Source: MGOM01 sp035693825
GTDB lineage: Bacteria; Chloroflexota; Anaerolineae; Anaerolineales; E44-bin32
Assembly (NCBI GenBank): GCA_035693825.1
Contig: DASSGB010000232.1
Coordinates: 17,888-81,887, forward strand
DNA: 64,000 bases
Reading direction: 5' to 3'
Both the position numbers and the translations under genes were made by a program. Under the pieces are notes generated by a model. The model searched no databases, was not told the origin of the DNA, and saw only the letters and a list, made by a program, of their open reading frames with translations. Of the stretch, positions 6,822 through 15,385 are shown one piece after another (the stretch's first letter is position 1; each line of letters begins with the position of its first letter).

Positions 6822-8135
6822 ATGCCTGACATGCGAATGAGACGCTCGCCTCGTCGCTGGGTCATCGTGGCCGCGGCCATCGTACTGAGCCTCGTCCTCG
6901 GTGCCTGGGTATACAACCTGCCGGCCGTCCAGGAGCGAATCGGCTGGCGAGTTTCCGAGGCGCGCGCCGCCCTGTGGTATGCCCTCTTCCCGCCGGAGGA
7001 ATCGGTGTTCACTCCGGATCCAACACTGGCGGCCATGGTCCGGCAGACCCTCGGGGCGTTAACCCCGACCCGCACGATCACGCCCACGCGCGGGCCGACT
7101 TCCCTTCCCACCACCACGCCCTCACCCACCATCGTGCCGACTCCTCTTCCGGAGCGCGTGGCCCTCAGCGGAACCCGTCACGAGTACCAGCAATACAACA
7201 ACTGCGGCCCGGCCACACTGGGCATGGGACTCTCCTTCTGGGGATGGACCGGCGATCAACGCCCGATCGCGGCCTTCACCAAGCCCAACCCGCGCGACAA
7301 GAACGTCATGCCTTATGAGATGGAAGCCTTCGTCGAGAGCGAGACCGAATGGCTGGCGGTCGTGCGCGTGGGCGGAAACCTGGACCGACTGAGGTCCTTC
7401 CTGGCGGCCGGCTTCCCGGTCATCGTCGAAAAAGGATTCGAACTCGAAGGTGCAGCATTCGACGGGTGGATGGGACACTACGAACTGATGACGGGCTACG
7501 ACGATGCCCGCGGCCGTGTCACCGCCCAGGACTCCTACATCGGCTCGGATCTGCCGGTGAGCTACGAGGAACTCGAGGCCAATTGGCGGGCCTTCAACTA
7601 CACCTACATCGTCATCTATCCCCCAGACCGCGAAGACCAGGTGCTGGCCCTGCTCGGCCCGGATGCCGACGAGAAGGCCAACATCGAGGCCGCCGCCCAA
7701 AAGGCCTCGGACGAGATCTTCGCCCTGACCGGCCGCGATCAGTTGTTCGCCTGGTTCAATCGCGGCACCAACCTGGTGGACATGCAGGACTACGCCGGGG
7801 CGGCGGCGGCCTACGACGAAGCCTTCCGCATCGACGCCGAGTTGGCCATCCTCGATCCCGAACACCGGCCGTGGCGCATCCTGTGGTATCAGACGGGCCC
7901 GTACTGGGCTTACTTCTACTCCGGCCGCTACTACGACGTCATCAACCTCGCCACGCAGACTCTGTCCAACATGAGCGAGCCGATCCTGGAGGAGAGCTAT
8001 TACTGGCGCGGCCTGGCGCGCGAGGCCATCGGCGACGTCGCCGGGGCCATTGAAGATCTTCGGACCAGCCTGATCTATCACCCCGGTTTCGAGCCGGCTC
8101 TGTTCCATCTGAACCGCCTGGGCGTAGATGCCTGA
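6822..8135 (+). CDS. Secreted C39-like cysteine peptidase with TPR repeats
   Basis: A 437-residue protein: N-terminal membrane helix (VIVAAAIVLSLVLGAWVY), Thr/Pro-rich linker around residues 80-110, a peptidase C39-like domain and C-terminal tetratricopeptide repeats (about 300-437). The C39-like domain shows YQQYNNCGPATLGMG with the nucleophile Cys near residue 126, and GWMGHYELMTGYD with the catalytic His near 219 followed by AQDSY. C39-like proteins cleave after double glycine or have unknown substrates; here the catalytic side faces outside the cell. ATG codons at 6822, 6831 and 6837 are all possible. It starts 10 bp after the S component gene and its end overlaps murJ by 8 bp, suggesting one operon. 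Confidence 0.8.
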   Translation: MPDMRMRRSPRRWVIVAAAIVLSLVLGAWVYNLPAVQERIGWRVSEARAALWYALFPPEESVFTPDPTLAAMVRQTLGALTPTRTITPTRGPTSLPTTTPSPTIVPTPLPERVALSGTRHEYQQYNNCGPATLGMGLSFWGWTGDQRPIAAFTKPNPRDKNVMPYEMEAFVESETEWLAVVRVGGNLDRLRSFLAAGFPVIVEKGFELEGAAFDGWMGHYELMTGYDDARGRVTAQDSYIGSDLPVSYEELEANWRAFNYTYIVIYPPDREDQVLALLGPDADEKANIEAAAQKASDEIFALTGRDQLFAWFNRGTNLVDMQDYAGAAAAYDEAFRIDAELAILDPEHRPWRILWYQTGPYWAYFYSGRYYDVINLATQTLSNMSEPILEESYYWRGLAREAIGDVAGAIEDLRTSLIYHPGFEPALFHLNRLGVDA

Positions 8136-9705
8136 GTCCGCGCGCCCGAAGGCCGCGCTCACCGTCCTGCGAGCCTGGTCGCCCGTCGCCCGTGCCTCGC
8201 TCCTGATCGCGGGCCTGTTCGCCATCGACAAGCCGCTCGATCTGCTGCGGCAGATCATCATCGGCCGGCAGTTCGGTGTGGGCCCCGAGCTGGACGCGTT
8301 CAACGCCGCCAACAATCTCCCCGACCTCCTGCGGGCGCTGATCACCGGCGGCGCGCTGTCGTTGGCTCTGATCCCCGTCCTGTCGGAAGCACTCGAGCGC
8401 AGCGGTCGCCCGGCGTTGTGGTCGTTGTTCAGCCGCATCGCCAATCTGGCCTTCGTCGTCACCGGCGTCCTGGCGGTCGTGGTCGGGTTGCTGGCCGAGC
8501 CGATCGTTCGCTCGCAGTGGGGCATCGCCCCCGGGTTCGCGCCCGAGGTCCAAGACCTGGTGATCGAGTTGATGCGCCTCAACCTCGCCGCGCTGTTGCT
8601 GTTCTCGGTCAGCGGCTTGGTGACCTCCGGCCTGCAGGCCAATCAGCATTTCTTCCTGCCGGCTTTGGCCCCGGTGGTGTACGACCTGGGCCAGATCGGC
8701 GGCGCGCTCGTGCTCGCCCCCGGCCCCGACGATCTCGCCATCGCCGGGCTGCGCTTCCCGGGGTTGGGACTCGGCGTTCACGGCCTGGTTTACGGCGTCA
8801 TCATCGGCGCCGCCCTGCACCTGGCCGTGCAGCTGCCGGGCCTGGTGCGGCATCACTTTCGCTGGTCTCCATCCCTCGACCTTCGGCATCCCGGGGTCCG
8901 ACAGGTGCTGAGGCTGATGGGACCGCGCCTCGTGACCATCGGCGCGTTTCAGCTCATGTTTGTCATTCAGGACAATCTGGGCTCACGCCTTCCCAGCGGC
9001 GCGGTGACGGCCCTGACGTACGGCTGGCTGATCATGCAGTTTCCGGAGACTCTCATCGGCACCGCTCTGGGGACAGCCCTGCTCCCGACGCTCTCGGAAC
9101 AATTCGCCCGCGGCGATTCATCGGCCTTCGGCGCGAGTGTCGAACGCGGCCTGCGTGTCCTGCTCGCGTTGACGCTGCCTTCGGCGGTCCTGCTCGCGCT
9201 TGCGGTTCGACCTCTGGTCGCGGCCGCGTTCGCCTTCGATGACGCGGGCACGAGCCTGGTGGCGGCCACCACGCAGGGCTTCCTAGTGGGATTGGTGGGC
9301 CATGCCTGGCTGGAAGTGCTGGCGCGCGCCTTCTTCGCGCGCCAGAATGCCCGGCCTCCGCTTGTGGCGCGGCTGGCTAATCTGGCGGTGTTCCTGGCCG
9401 CAGGCGCGGCCCTTTTCCGGCCGCTGGGAGCACTGGGGATCGCCGTCAGCAACAGCCTGGGCTTCACGGTCGAGGCGGCCGTTCTCTACTTGATTCTCCG
9501 ACGCCCTCGGCCCGAGATCCGCGGCGCGTGGTCGTGCCTGCCGCGCGCCATCGCCGGATCGCTCCTCAGCGGCGCGGCGGCCTACGCCGCCATGAGCTGG
9601 CTCCCCCTTCCTGCGCTCCTGTCCACCGCCATCGGCCTCGCCATCGGCGGCGCGATCGCAGTCCTATTCATCCTGCCCGAATTGCGCGAATTGAAACGGC
9701 TGTAA
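8128..9705 (+). CDS. murJ: Lipid II flippase MurJ (MviN family)
   Basis: A 525-residue polytopic membrane protein with about 14 helices, the usual size for MurJ, which flips the peptidoglycan precursor lipid II across the membrane. Diagnostic stretches include GLFAIDKPLDLLRQIIIGRQ near the N terminus and DAFNAANNLPDLLRALITGG, matching the conserved A-F-x-x-A-x-x-x-P-x-x-x-R pattern of the family. The start codon overlaps the stop of the C39-like gene (ATGCCTGA), so it is translationally coupled. Convergent with the nucleoside permease gene; a hairpin and a word-repeat island fill the 145-bp gap downstream. Confidence 0.88.
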   Translation: MPESARPKAALTVLRAWSPVARASLLIAGLFAIDKPLDLLRQIIIGRQFGVGPELDAFNAANNLPDLLRALITGGALSLALIPVLSEALERSGRPALWSLFSRIANLAFVVTGVLAVVVGLLAEPIVRSQWGIAPGFAPEVQDLVIELMRLNLAALLLFSVSGLVTSGLQANQHFFLPALAPVVYDLGQIGGALVLAPGPDDLAIAGLRFPGLGLGVHGLVYGVIIGAALHLAVQLPGLVRHHFRWSPSLDLRHPGVRQVLRLMGPRLVTIGAFQLMFVIQDNLGSRLPSGAVTALTYGWLIMQFPETLIGTALGTALLPTLSEQFARGDSSAFGASVERGLRVLLALTLPSAVLLALAVRPLVAAAFAFDDAGTSLVAATTQGFLVGLVGHAWLEVLARAFFARQNARPPLVARLANLAVFLAAGAALFRPLGALGIAVSNSLGFTVEAAVLYLILRRPRPEIRGAWSCLPRAIAGSLLSGAAAYAAMSWLPLPALLSTAIGLAIGGAIAVLFILPELRELKRL

Positions 9706-9713
9706 GAGCAGTG

Positions 9714-9847
9714 GTCAGTGGTGACCCCTGCGCTTGCCGTTCTTCCGCCAAATGAGGCGCAGGGGTGAGTGGCCAGTGGTCAGCTCTCGCAGGCGACGCG
9801 GCTGCCCACACCTGACGGCTGATGGCTGACGGCGGACGGCCGACGGC
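9714..9847. repeat. Word-repeat island with inverted repeat between convergent genes
   Basis: The gap after murJ holds degenerate copies of short words: GTGGTCAGTGGT twice, then CTGATGGCTGACGGCGGACG and GGCCGACGGCCG immediately beside the stop codon of the permease. ACCCCTGCGC (about 9722) and GCGCAGGGGT (about 9755) form a 10-bp inverted repeat that may terminate transcription from either side. Similar words recur at 5837-5904, 30651-30687, 38877-38930 and 63181-63240. Confidence 0.6.
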
Positions 9848-9850
9848 CGT

Positions 9851-11116
9851 TTACTCCTTTTCGTATGGAACACCATCAGCCGCGGGCATCTGGCCTCGCC
9901 CAACCACCCCGGCCAGCACGATCATCGTCGCCACGTAGGGGGCCATCAGCAGGAATTCGGATGGGATCTGGATTCCCAGGATGGCCAGTTTCGAGGCCAG
10001 CGAGTCGGCGAAGCCGAACAGCAGGCCCGCGCCGAACGACCCGAACGGCGTCCAGTTGCCGAAGATCATCGCTGCCAGGCTGATGAAGCCGCGACCGGCG
10101 GTCATCACCTCGTCGAAACGGCCGACCGAGCCCAGGGTGAAATAGCCGCCGGCGAATCCGGCCATCATCCCGCCGAGCATCACGGCCATGTAACGGGTCC
10201 GGAAGACGTTGATCCCGAGCGTGTCGGCCGCCTTGGGATGCTCGCCGACGGAGCGCAGGCGAAGCCCCCACCGGGTGTAGAACAGCGCCACGTGAATCAC
10301 CGCCAGCAGCACGAACATCGCATACACGAACATGTTGCTGTCGAACAAGATCGGGCCCAGGAAGGGGATGCGCGACAGCACCGGAATCCTCCAGGGCTGG
10401 AAGATGCCCGGGTTGTTGAGGTGCTGGTAGGTCTGCAGGAATTTCGCCGATATGTAGGAGGTCAGGCCGGTGGCCAGGATGTTGATGACCGTGCCCGATA
10501 TGATCTGATTGGTCTTGTACTTGATGGAGAGCACGCCGTGAATCAAAGCCAGCAGCAATCCGCTGAGCACGGCGGCCAGCAGCCCGATCCACAGGCTGTC
10601 CGTCAGGCTGCCCACCAGCGATCCGACCATCGCCCCGGTGAGCATCATGCCCTCAATGGCGATGTTCACCACTCCCGCGCGTTCGCAAAGCACCCCGGAG
10701 AGCGCTCCGAGCGTAAGGGGCACGGCGCGCGACAGGCTCGTATTCAGCAATCCGCCGAGGTTGAGCGATTTGTCCGCCGCGGCCCACACCAGAAAGCCGA
10801 AGATCGAAAGTCCTGCCACCACGCCCAGGACGGCGTTCGTCCATCGCCCGAAGCCGCGCGCCAGCTGAACTCCTCCCAGCACGGCCGCGACCAGCGCCAG
10901 CGCGTTGAGGGTGGCCATCGTCGGCAGGTGCCAGTCGGGCAATGTGACCTCGGCCGCGCCGGGCGCGAGGTTGAAAACCGTGACCTGTTCGCCGCTCGAG
11001 GTACGGCTGAAGAGAAACCACACGGCGAAAGCCAGGCCCAGAAACACCAGCCCCATGACGCGCTGGCGTGTCGTCGAAACTCCAACCCACGGTCGAGAGA
11101 CGGCGGTGGCGGCCAT
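9851..11116 (-). CDS. Nucleoside ABC importer, permease 2 (BmpE/NupQ type)
   Basis: A 421-residue inner-membrane permease of the branched-chain/ribose (BPD_transp_2) superfamily, with about ten helices. The family block VPLTLGALSGVLCERAGVVN and then IEGMMLTGAMVG is the conserved segment of the BMP-type nucleoside permeases that pair with NupO-like ATPases. The N terminus carries an extra ~80 residues with two helices and an extracytoplasmic loop before the core. It is the last gene of the importer operon, 3 bp after the first permease. Likely role: half of the membrane channel for purine/pyrimidine nucleosides; exact substrate not deducible. Confidence 0.85.
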   Translation of the reverse strand: MAATAVSRPWVGVSTTRQRVMGLVFLGLAFAVWFLFSRTSSGEQVTVFNLAPGAAEVTLPDWHLPTMATLNALALVAAVLGGVQLARGFGRWTNAVLGVVAGLSIFGFLVWAAADKSLNLGGLLNTSLSRAVPLTLGALSGVLCERAGVVNIAIEGMMLTGAMVGSLVGSLTDSLWIGLLAAVLSGLLLALIHGVLSIKYKTNQIISGTVINILATGLTSYISAKFLQTYQHLNNPGIFQPWRIPVLSRIPFLGPILFDSNMFVYAMFVLLAVIHVALFYTRWGLRLRSVGEHPKAADTLGINVFRTRYMAVMLGGMMAGFAGGYFTLGSVGRFDEVMTAGRGFISLAAMIFGNWTPFGSFGAGLLFGFADSLASKLAILGIQIPSEFLLMAPYVATMIVLAGVVGRGQMPAADGVPYEKE

Positions 11117-11119
11117 GGG

Positions 11120-12391
11120 CTAGCCTCCCCACGTGCCGGCGAAGACCTGCTCGCCCTTTTCCGGCACGCGCAGACGATAGATCGTCCGGATGATCGCCGG
11201 CGCGGCAATGAACGCCAGGATCATCGCCTGCAAGATGGAAATGATGTCGATCGGGATGCCCGCGGCGATCTGCATGCGCGTGGCCCCCGTACGTAAGATG
11301 CCGAAGAGCAACGCCGCGAGGACCACGCCCACCGGATGGCTGTTGCCCAGAAGCGCCAGGGCGATGCTGTCGAAGCCGTAGCCGGAGGAAAAGGCCATCG
11401 CCACATTGTGGTTGACGCCCAACACCTCGTTCGTCCCGGCCAATCCCGCCAGCGCGCCCGAAAGCGACATGGCCAGGATGGTGCTGCGCACGGTGCTCAT
11501 TCCGGCGTAGCGCGAAGCGTGAGGATTCGATCCCACCGAGCGCAGGTCGAAGCCCCAGGTCGTACGATACAGGAACCAGTACACCAGCCAGGCGACTGCC
11601 AGCGCCACGAAAAACCCGAGGTGGAATCGAATCGGCTGCTCGAAGAAGCGCGGCAGCATGGCCGAGTCCTGAATGGTGGGGCTGACCGGATTGAAGGACT
11701 CAGGCCGCTTCATCGGCCCCGTGAGCAGCCAATCGCTCAGCCGGAAGGCAATGTAGTTCATCATGATGGTGTTGATGACTTCGTGGCCCCCCGTCTTGGC
11801 TTTCAGCCACCCGGGGATGAAGCCCCACAGGGCGCCTCCCAGAGCGCCGGCCAGCAGCGCCAACGGCAGGTGGATGATCGCCGGCAACCCGGTGATCGAG
11901 TATCCGGCATATGCGGCCACGATCGCCCCGACGAAGATCTGGCCCTCGGCGCCGATGTTGAACAGCCCGCTCTGGAATCCCAGCGCCACGGCCAGCCCGC
12001 CGAAGATGTACGGCGTGGAGGCCACAAGACTTTCGAGAATCGGGTTGAACGCTCTCCGGATCGCCAGGGCGTCACCGCTCGAAAGCGCGTTCACAATGCG
12101 CACCGGATCGCCGATGGAGCCGGTGAACAGGGCGGCGTAGGAACGCCCGACGACGCTCAAGGACGCGCCCAGGCCGTCAAACACGCCGCGACCGAAGGCG
12201 GCGTACACCTCCTCCGACGTGACGATGATGAACAGACCTCCAAGCACCAGGCCGGTGACGACGGCCAACACCGGCACGAGGAGGATCTGTCCCAACCGGC
12301 GGCGGCGTGAGGCTTCGGGCGGGCCGCCGCTCAACTCCTCCAGCAGGATCTTGCCGACCTTGCGAGCTTGCGCTTTGGGTTTGGGGTCCAC
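11120..12391 (-). CDS. Nucleoside ABC importer, permease 1 (BmpD/NupP type)
   Basis: A 423-residue permease of the same superfamily as its downstream neighbour and the expected partner for it in a heterodimeric channel. The core includes TPYIFGGLAVALGFQSGLFN and then IGAEGQIFVGAI, the signature region of NupP-like permeases. An unusually long cytoplasmic N terminus (KPKAQARKVGKILLEELSGG and basic residues) precedes the first helix. It follows the ATPase gene by 9 bp and precedes permease 2 by 3 bp, so stoichiometric co-translation is likely. The importer lies on the inner membrane and takes up nucleosides delivered by the BMP lipoprotein. Confidence 0.86.
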   Translation of the reverse strand: MDPKPKAQARKVGKILLEELSGGPPEASRRRRLGQILLVPVLAVVTGLVLGGLFIIVTSEEVYAAFGRGVFDGLGASLSVVGRSYAALFTGSIGDPVRIVNALSSGDALAIRRAFNPILESLVASTPYIFGGLAVALGFQSGLFNIGAEGQIFVGAIVAAYAGYSITGLPAIIHLPLALLAGALGGALWGFIPGWLKAKTGGHEVINTIMMNYIAFRLSDWLLTGPMKRPESFNPVSPTIQDSAMLPRFFEQPIRFHLGFFVALAVAWLVYWFLYRTTWGFDLRSVGSNPHASRYAGMSTVRSTILAMSLSGALAGLAGTNEVLGVNHNVAMAFSSGYGFDSIALALLGNSHPVGVVLAALLFGILRTGATRMQIAAGIPIDIISILQAMILAFIAAPAIIRTIYRLRVPEKGEQVFAGTWGG

Positions 12392-12400
12392 GGCCTGGTC

Positions 12401-13960
12401 CTAGAGAGTGACTTCGACTTTTCGTTTCTTGCGCGGTTTGGCCCCAGGCTCGGGTGTGATCCCGGCCATCAGCAGGCCGATCTCTTCCTTGGTGGCTTCT
12501 TCGGCGTCGACGAAACCCACCAAATGCCCGCGGTACATCACCGCGATGCGGTCGGAGAGTTCCATGATCTCGTCCAGCTCGGGCGAGACCAGCAGAACGG
12601 CGCAGCCTTCCTCCCGCTTCTGGAGAATGCGGGAATGGATGTACTCGATCGAGCCGACATCCAGGCCGCGCGTGGGTTGCGAGGCCACCAGCAGTCGGAT
12701 GGGCCTCGAGAACTCGCGCGCCACGATCACCTTTTGCTGATTGCCACCCGAGAGCGAACCGACCGTCGTCAGCGGGCTGGGGGTGCGGATGTCGAACTCG
12801 CGAATGCGTTCCTTGGCCGAGGCCAGAATGGCCTCGCGCTGGAGCTGCGGACCACGGGCGAACGGCGGCAGGTAGTAGGTGGATAGGGTCAGATTGTCGG
12901 CCACGGTAAACGTCAGGACCAATCCGTCGCGCTGCCGGTCTTCCGGAACGTGGGCTGATCCCAGCTCGGTGACCCGCCGCGGCGAGGCACGGGTGATGTC
13001 CTGACCCAGCAGGCTGATGCGGCCGGCTTGAACGGCCCGCAGGCCGGTGACGGCTTCCACCAGCTCGGTCTGGCCGTTGCCCTGCACGCCCGCCACCCCC
13101 AGGATCTCTCCGGCGCGCACCTCGAAGGACACGTCGTCGACGGCCACCTGGCGCCGATCGCTGGCCACCACGAGGTGCTCGACCCGCAGGACCGTCTCGC
13201 CGATCTTGGCCTTCGACTTCTCGACTTCCAGCATCACCTCGCGGCCCACCATCATCTCGGCCAGCTTCCCCCGGTCGGCCAGCTTGGGCGTGGTCGTGCC
13301 GACCACATGCCCCTGGCGGATGACGGTGATGCGATCGGCCACCTCCATCACCTCGCGCAGCTTGTGGGTGATGAAGATGATGGACTTCCCCTGGGAGGCC
13401 AGGGAACGCATGATCTTGAAGAGTTCGCCGCTCTCCTGGGGCGTGAGGACAGCCGTGGGCTCGTCGAGGATAAGGATGTTGGCCTGACGGTACAGGAGCT
13501 TGATGATCTCGACCCTCTGCTGGACGCCCACCGGCAGGTCGCGCACGTAGGCCGTCGGATCGACGTCCAGCATGAATTGGCCGGAGATTTCGGCGACGCG
13601 CCTTTCCGCCTGCCGCCGGTCGAGGAAGTCGCCCTGGCGAAGGATTTCCTGCCCCAGCATCACGTTCTCAGCTACGGTGAACACCGGGATCAACATGAAA
13701 TGCTGGTGGACCATACCGATGCCGGCCGAGATGGCGTCGCTCGGGGAGCGTATCTCCACGCGCTCGCCGCGGACGAAGACCTCGCCTTCGTCGGGCTGAT
13801 ACAGTCCGTAAAGGATGTTCATGAGTGTCGTCTTGCCGGCGCCGTTCTCGCCCAGCAAGGCGTGGATCTCGCCTTCTTCCAGACTCAAGTCGATATGGTC
13901 GTTGGCGAGGACACCGGGGAAGCGCTTGGTGATGCCCCGGAGCTGGAGGATAGGGGCCAT
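12401..13960 (-). CDS. Nucleoside ABC importer, double ATP-binding protein (NupO type)
   Basis: A 519-residue ATPase with two ABC domains in one chain, as in sugar/nucleoside importers. The first half has a good Walker A (GENGAGKTTLMN), signature LPVGVQQRVEI and Walker B (ILILDEPTAVL). The second half has a degenerate Walker A (GVQGNGQTELVE), signature LSGGNQQKVIV and LLVASQPTRGLD, where Gln replaces the catalytic Glu; this asymmetry is normal for the family. GGAGAGG precedes ATG. A TAGAAT -10-like box at 13996-13991 and a strong hairpin at 14051-14081 separate it from the lipoprotein gene, so expression may differ between the two. Confidence 0.88.
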   Translation of the reverse strand: MAPILQLRGITKRFPGVLANDHIDLSLEEGEIHALLGENGAGKTTLMNILYGLYQPDEGEVFVRGERVEIRSPSDAISAGIGMVHQHFMLIPVFTVAENVMLGQEILRQGDFLDRRQAERRVAEISGQFMLDVDPTAYVRDLPVGVQQRVEIIKLLYRQANILILDEPTAVLTPQESGELFKIMRSLASQGKSIIFITHKLREVMEVADRITVIRQGHVVGTTTPKLADRGKLAEMMVGREVMLEVEKSKAKIGETVLRVEHLVVASDRRQVAVDDVSFEVRAGEILGVAGVQGNGQTELVEAVTGLRAVQAGRISLLGQDITRASPRRVTELGSAHVPEDRQRDGLVLTFTVADNLTLSTYYLPPFARGPQLQREAILASAKERIREFDIRTPSPLTTVGSLSGGNQQKVIVAREFSRPIRLLVASQPTRGLDVGSIEYIHSRILQKREEGCAVLLVSPELDEIMELSDRIAVMYRGHLVGFVDAEEATKEEIGLLMAGITPEPGAKPRKKRKVEVTL

Positions 13961-14050
13961 AACCTCTCCTGGGTGCCTGGGGGGACGCTCATTCTATCAC
14001 GCACGCTCGCCGATCAGGCTCGCCGCGTGCGCAATGATGGCCGAAGCAAC

Positions 14051-14081
14051 CGCGGGGGCTGGCTTGTGGCCAGCCCCCGCG
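14051..14081 (-). terminator. Intercistronic hairpin between lipoprotein and ATPase genes
   Basis: CGCGGGGGCTGGC (14051-14063) pairs perfectly with GCCAGCCCCCGCG (14069-14081), a 13-bp GC-rich stem with a 5-nt loop and no T tract. It lies just after the stop codon of the BMP lipoprotein gene. Known pattern in ABC operons: such stems stabilise the upstream mRNA or partly terminate, giving excess binding protein over ATPase. Here that is inference. Confidence 0.55.
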
Positions 14082-14118
14082 TGTCGATCGGTCTTCCTCC
14101 GAAGCAACCCTCGGTCGC

Positions 14119-15147
14119 CTACGGGGAAGTCTGGATCGTTCCGTCGATGATCCCGGTCCGGATTGTGTCGAGCTCAGCCTTCAGCTCAGCCGAGACCATC
14201 GAGTCCAGGTCGTGGAATTCCGCCAGGTCAACGCCGCCGTTGGCCAGGGTGCCGACCGTCAGGCCGCCAGCGAACGTCCCGTCGAGCACAGACTGGATGG
14301 CGTTGAAGGTCGTGACGTCCATCTTCTTCAAGACGGAGGTCAGCGTGATCGCGGCATAGTCCGGCGAGGTCTGCGTCCAGTCGCTGTCGACGCCGATGAT
14401 GTAGCCGCCGCCGCGCTCCTGAACCGCCGCCGCCGTGCCCAGGCCCACCGGCCCGGCCACGGGCATGATGATGTCGGCGCCTTCGTCCATCAGCGTCTCG
14501 CCCATCGCCCGGCCGTCATCCGTGCTTTCGAAGTTGCCGGTGAACAGGCCGGTCTGCGTGGCCGGATCCCAGCCCAGCACCTCGACGTTGGTGCCTTTCT
14601 GCTGGTTGTAGTAGTCCACGCCCATGGCGAACCCGTCCATGAAGATGGTCACGGTCGGGATCTGGATGCCGCCGAAGGTGCCGACCTTGCCGGTCTGGGT
14701 CACGCCGGCTGCCAGATAGCCCGCCAGGAAGGCCGCTTCATCCGTCTCGAAGGCCTGCCCCAGCAAGTTCGGGAAGTCGAGGTAATCGACGTCGACGATG
14801 GAGAACTTCTGATCCGGATTCGCCTCCGCCGCCGCGGCCGTGGCGTCGCCCAGCAGGAAGCCGACGGTGATGATCAGATCGCAGCCTTCCTCAATGAAGG
14901 CGTTGATGTTGCGCTCGTAGTCGGTCTGCTGCTGCGACTCGAGGTACTTGCCCTCGATGCCCAGCTGGGCCACGGCATCCTGGACGCCCTTCCAGGCGGT
15001 GGCGTTGAACGACTTGTCGTCGATACCGCCCGTGTCGGTGACCTGACACACCTTGGCTTTCGCCGCGGGGGCGGCCCCACCGCAGGCAGCCAGGACGAAT
15101 CCGGCTACCAGCAGCAGGGAAAAGGCGGCGTACATCTTCTTCTGCAT
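14119..15147 (-). CDS. BMP-family nucleoside-binding lipoprotein
   Basis: A 342-residue exported lipoprotein. The signal peptide ends with the lipobox VLAACGG (Cys about residue 22). The mature part follows the BMP/PnrA fold: KVCQVTDTGGIDDKSFN binds the nucleoside base in PnrA-like proteins, and DLIITVGFLLGDAT and KVGTFGGIQIP are further family blocks. It should capture purine or other nucleosides outside the cell and hand them to the permeases encoded downstream. AAGGAGAAGGAGAA precedes the ATG. A promoter candidate lies at 15301-15329 and leaves an untranslated leader of about 145 nt in which I recognise no known riboswitch. Confidence 0.9.
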   Translation of the reverse strand: MQKKMYAAFSLLLVAGFVLAACGGAAPAAKAKVCQVTDTGGIDDKSFNATAWKGVQDAVAQLGIEGKYLESQQQTDYERNINAFIEEGCDLIITVGFLLGDATAAAAEANPDQKFSIVDVDYLDFPNLLGQAFETDEAAFLAGYLAAGVTQTGKVGTFGGIQIPTVTIFMDGFAMGVDYYNQQKGTNVEVLGWDPATQTGLFTGNFESTDDGRAMGETLMDEGADIIMPVAGPVGLGTAAAVQERGGGYIIGVDSDWTQTSPDYAAITLTSVLKKMDVTTFNAIQSVLDGTFAGGLTVGTLANGGVDLAEFHDLDSMVSAELKAELDTIRTGIIDGTIQTSP

Positions 15148-15300
15148 TTCTCCTTCTCCTTGGAAAAGTGGATGGGGATGGTAAGTCCAGGGTTGACGGA
15201 CGAGGAGGAACGGATGTCGTCCCTGTCTGCGATCACCCCTTTCCTGAATATCGAATCGGCATCGATTGGGATCGCCGGGGAAACCCGACGGGTATCGGTG

Positions 15301-15329
15301 ATGATAGCATGAGTCCCCTCACCGCGCAA
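15301..15329 (-). promoter_or_regulatory. Promoter candidate of the nucleoside importer operon (TTGCGC-17-TATCAT)
   Basis: Minus strand TTGCGC (15329-15324), 17-nt spacer, TATCAT (15306-15301). It sits between the two BMP-like genes and would drive lipoprotein, ATPase and permeases. Confidence 0.45.
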
Positions 15330-15385
15330 CGCGGGGCAAAGGACGCCTCGCGGCCGCGCCCAGGTCCGGGGGCGTGCGCACACTC

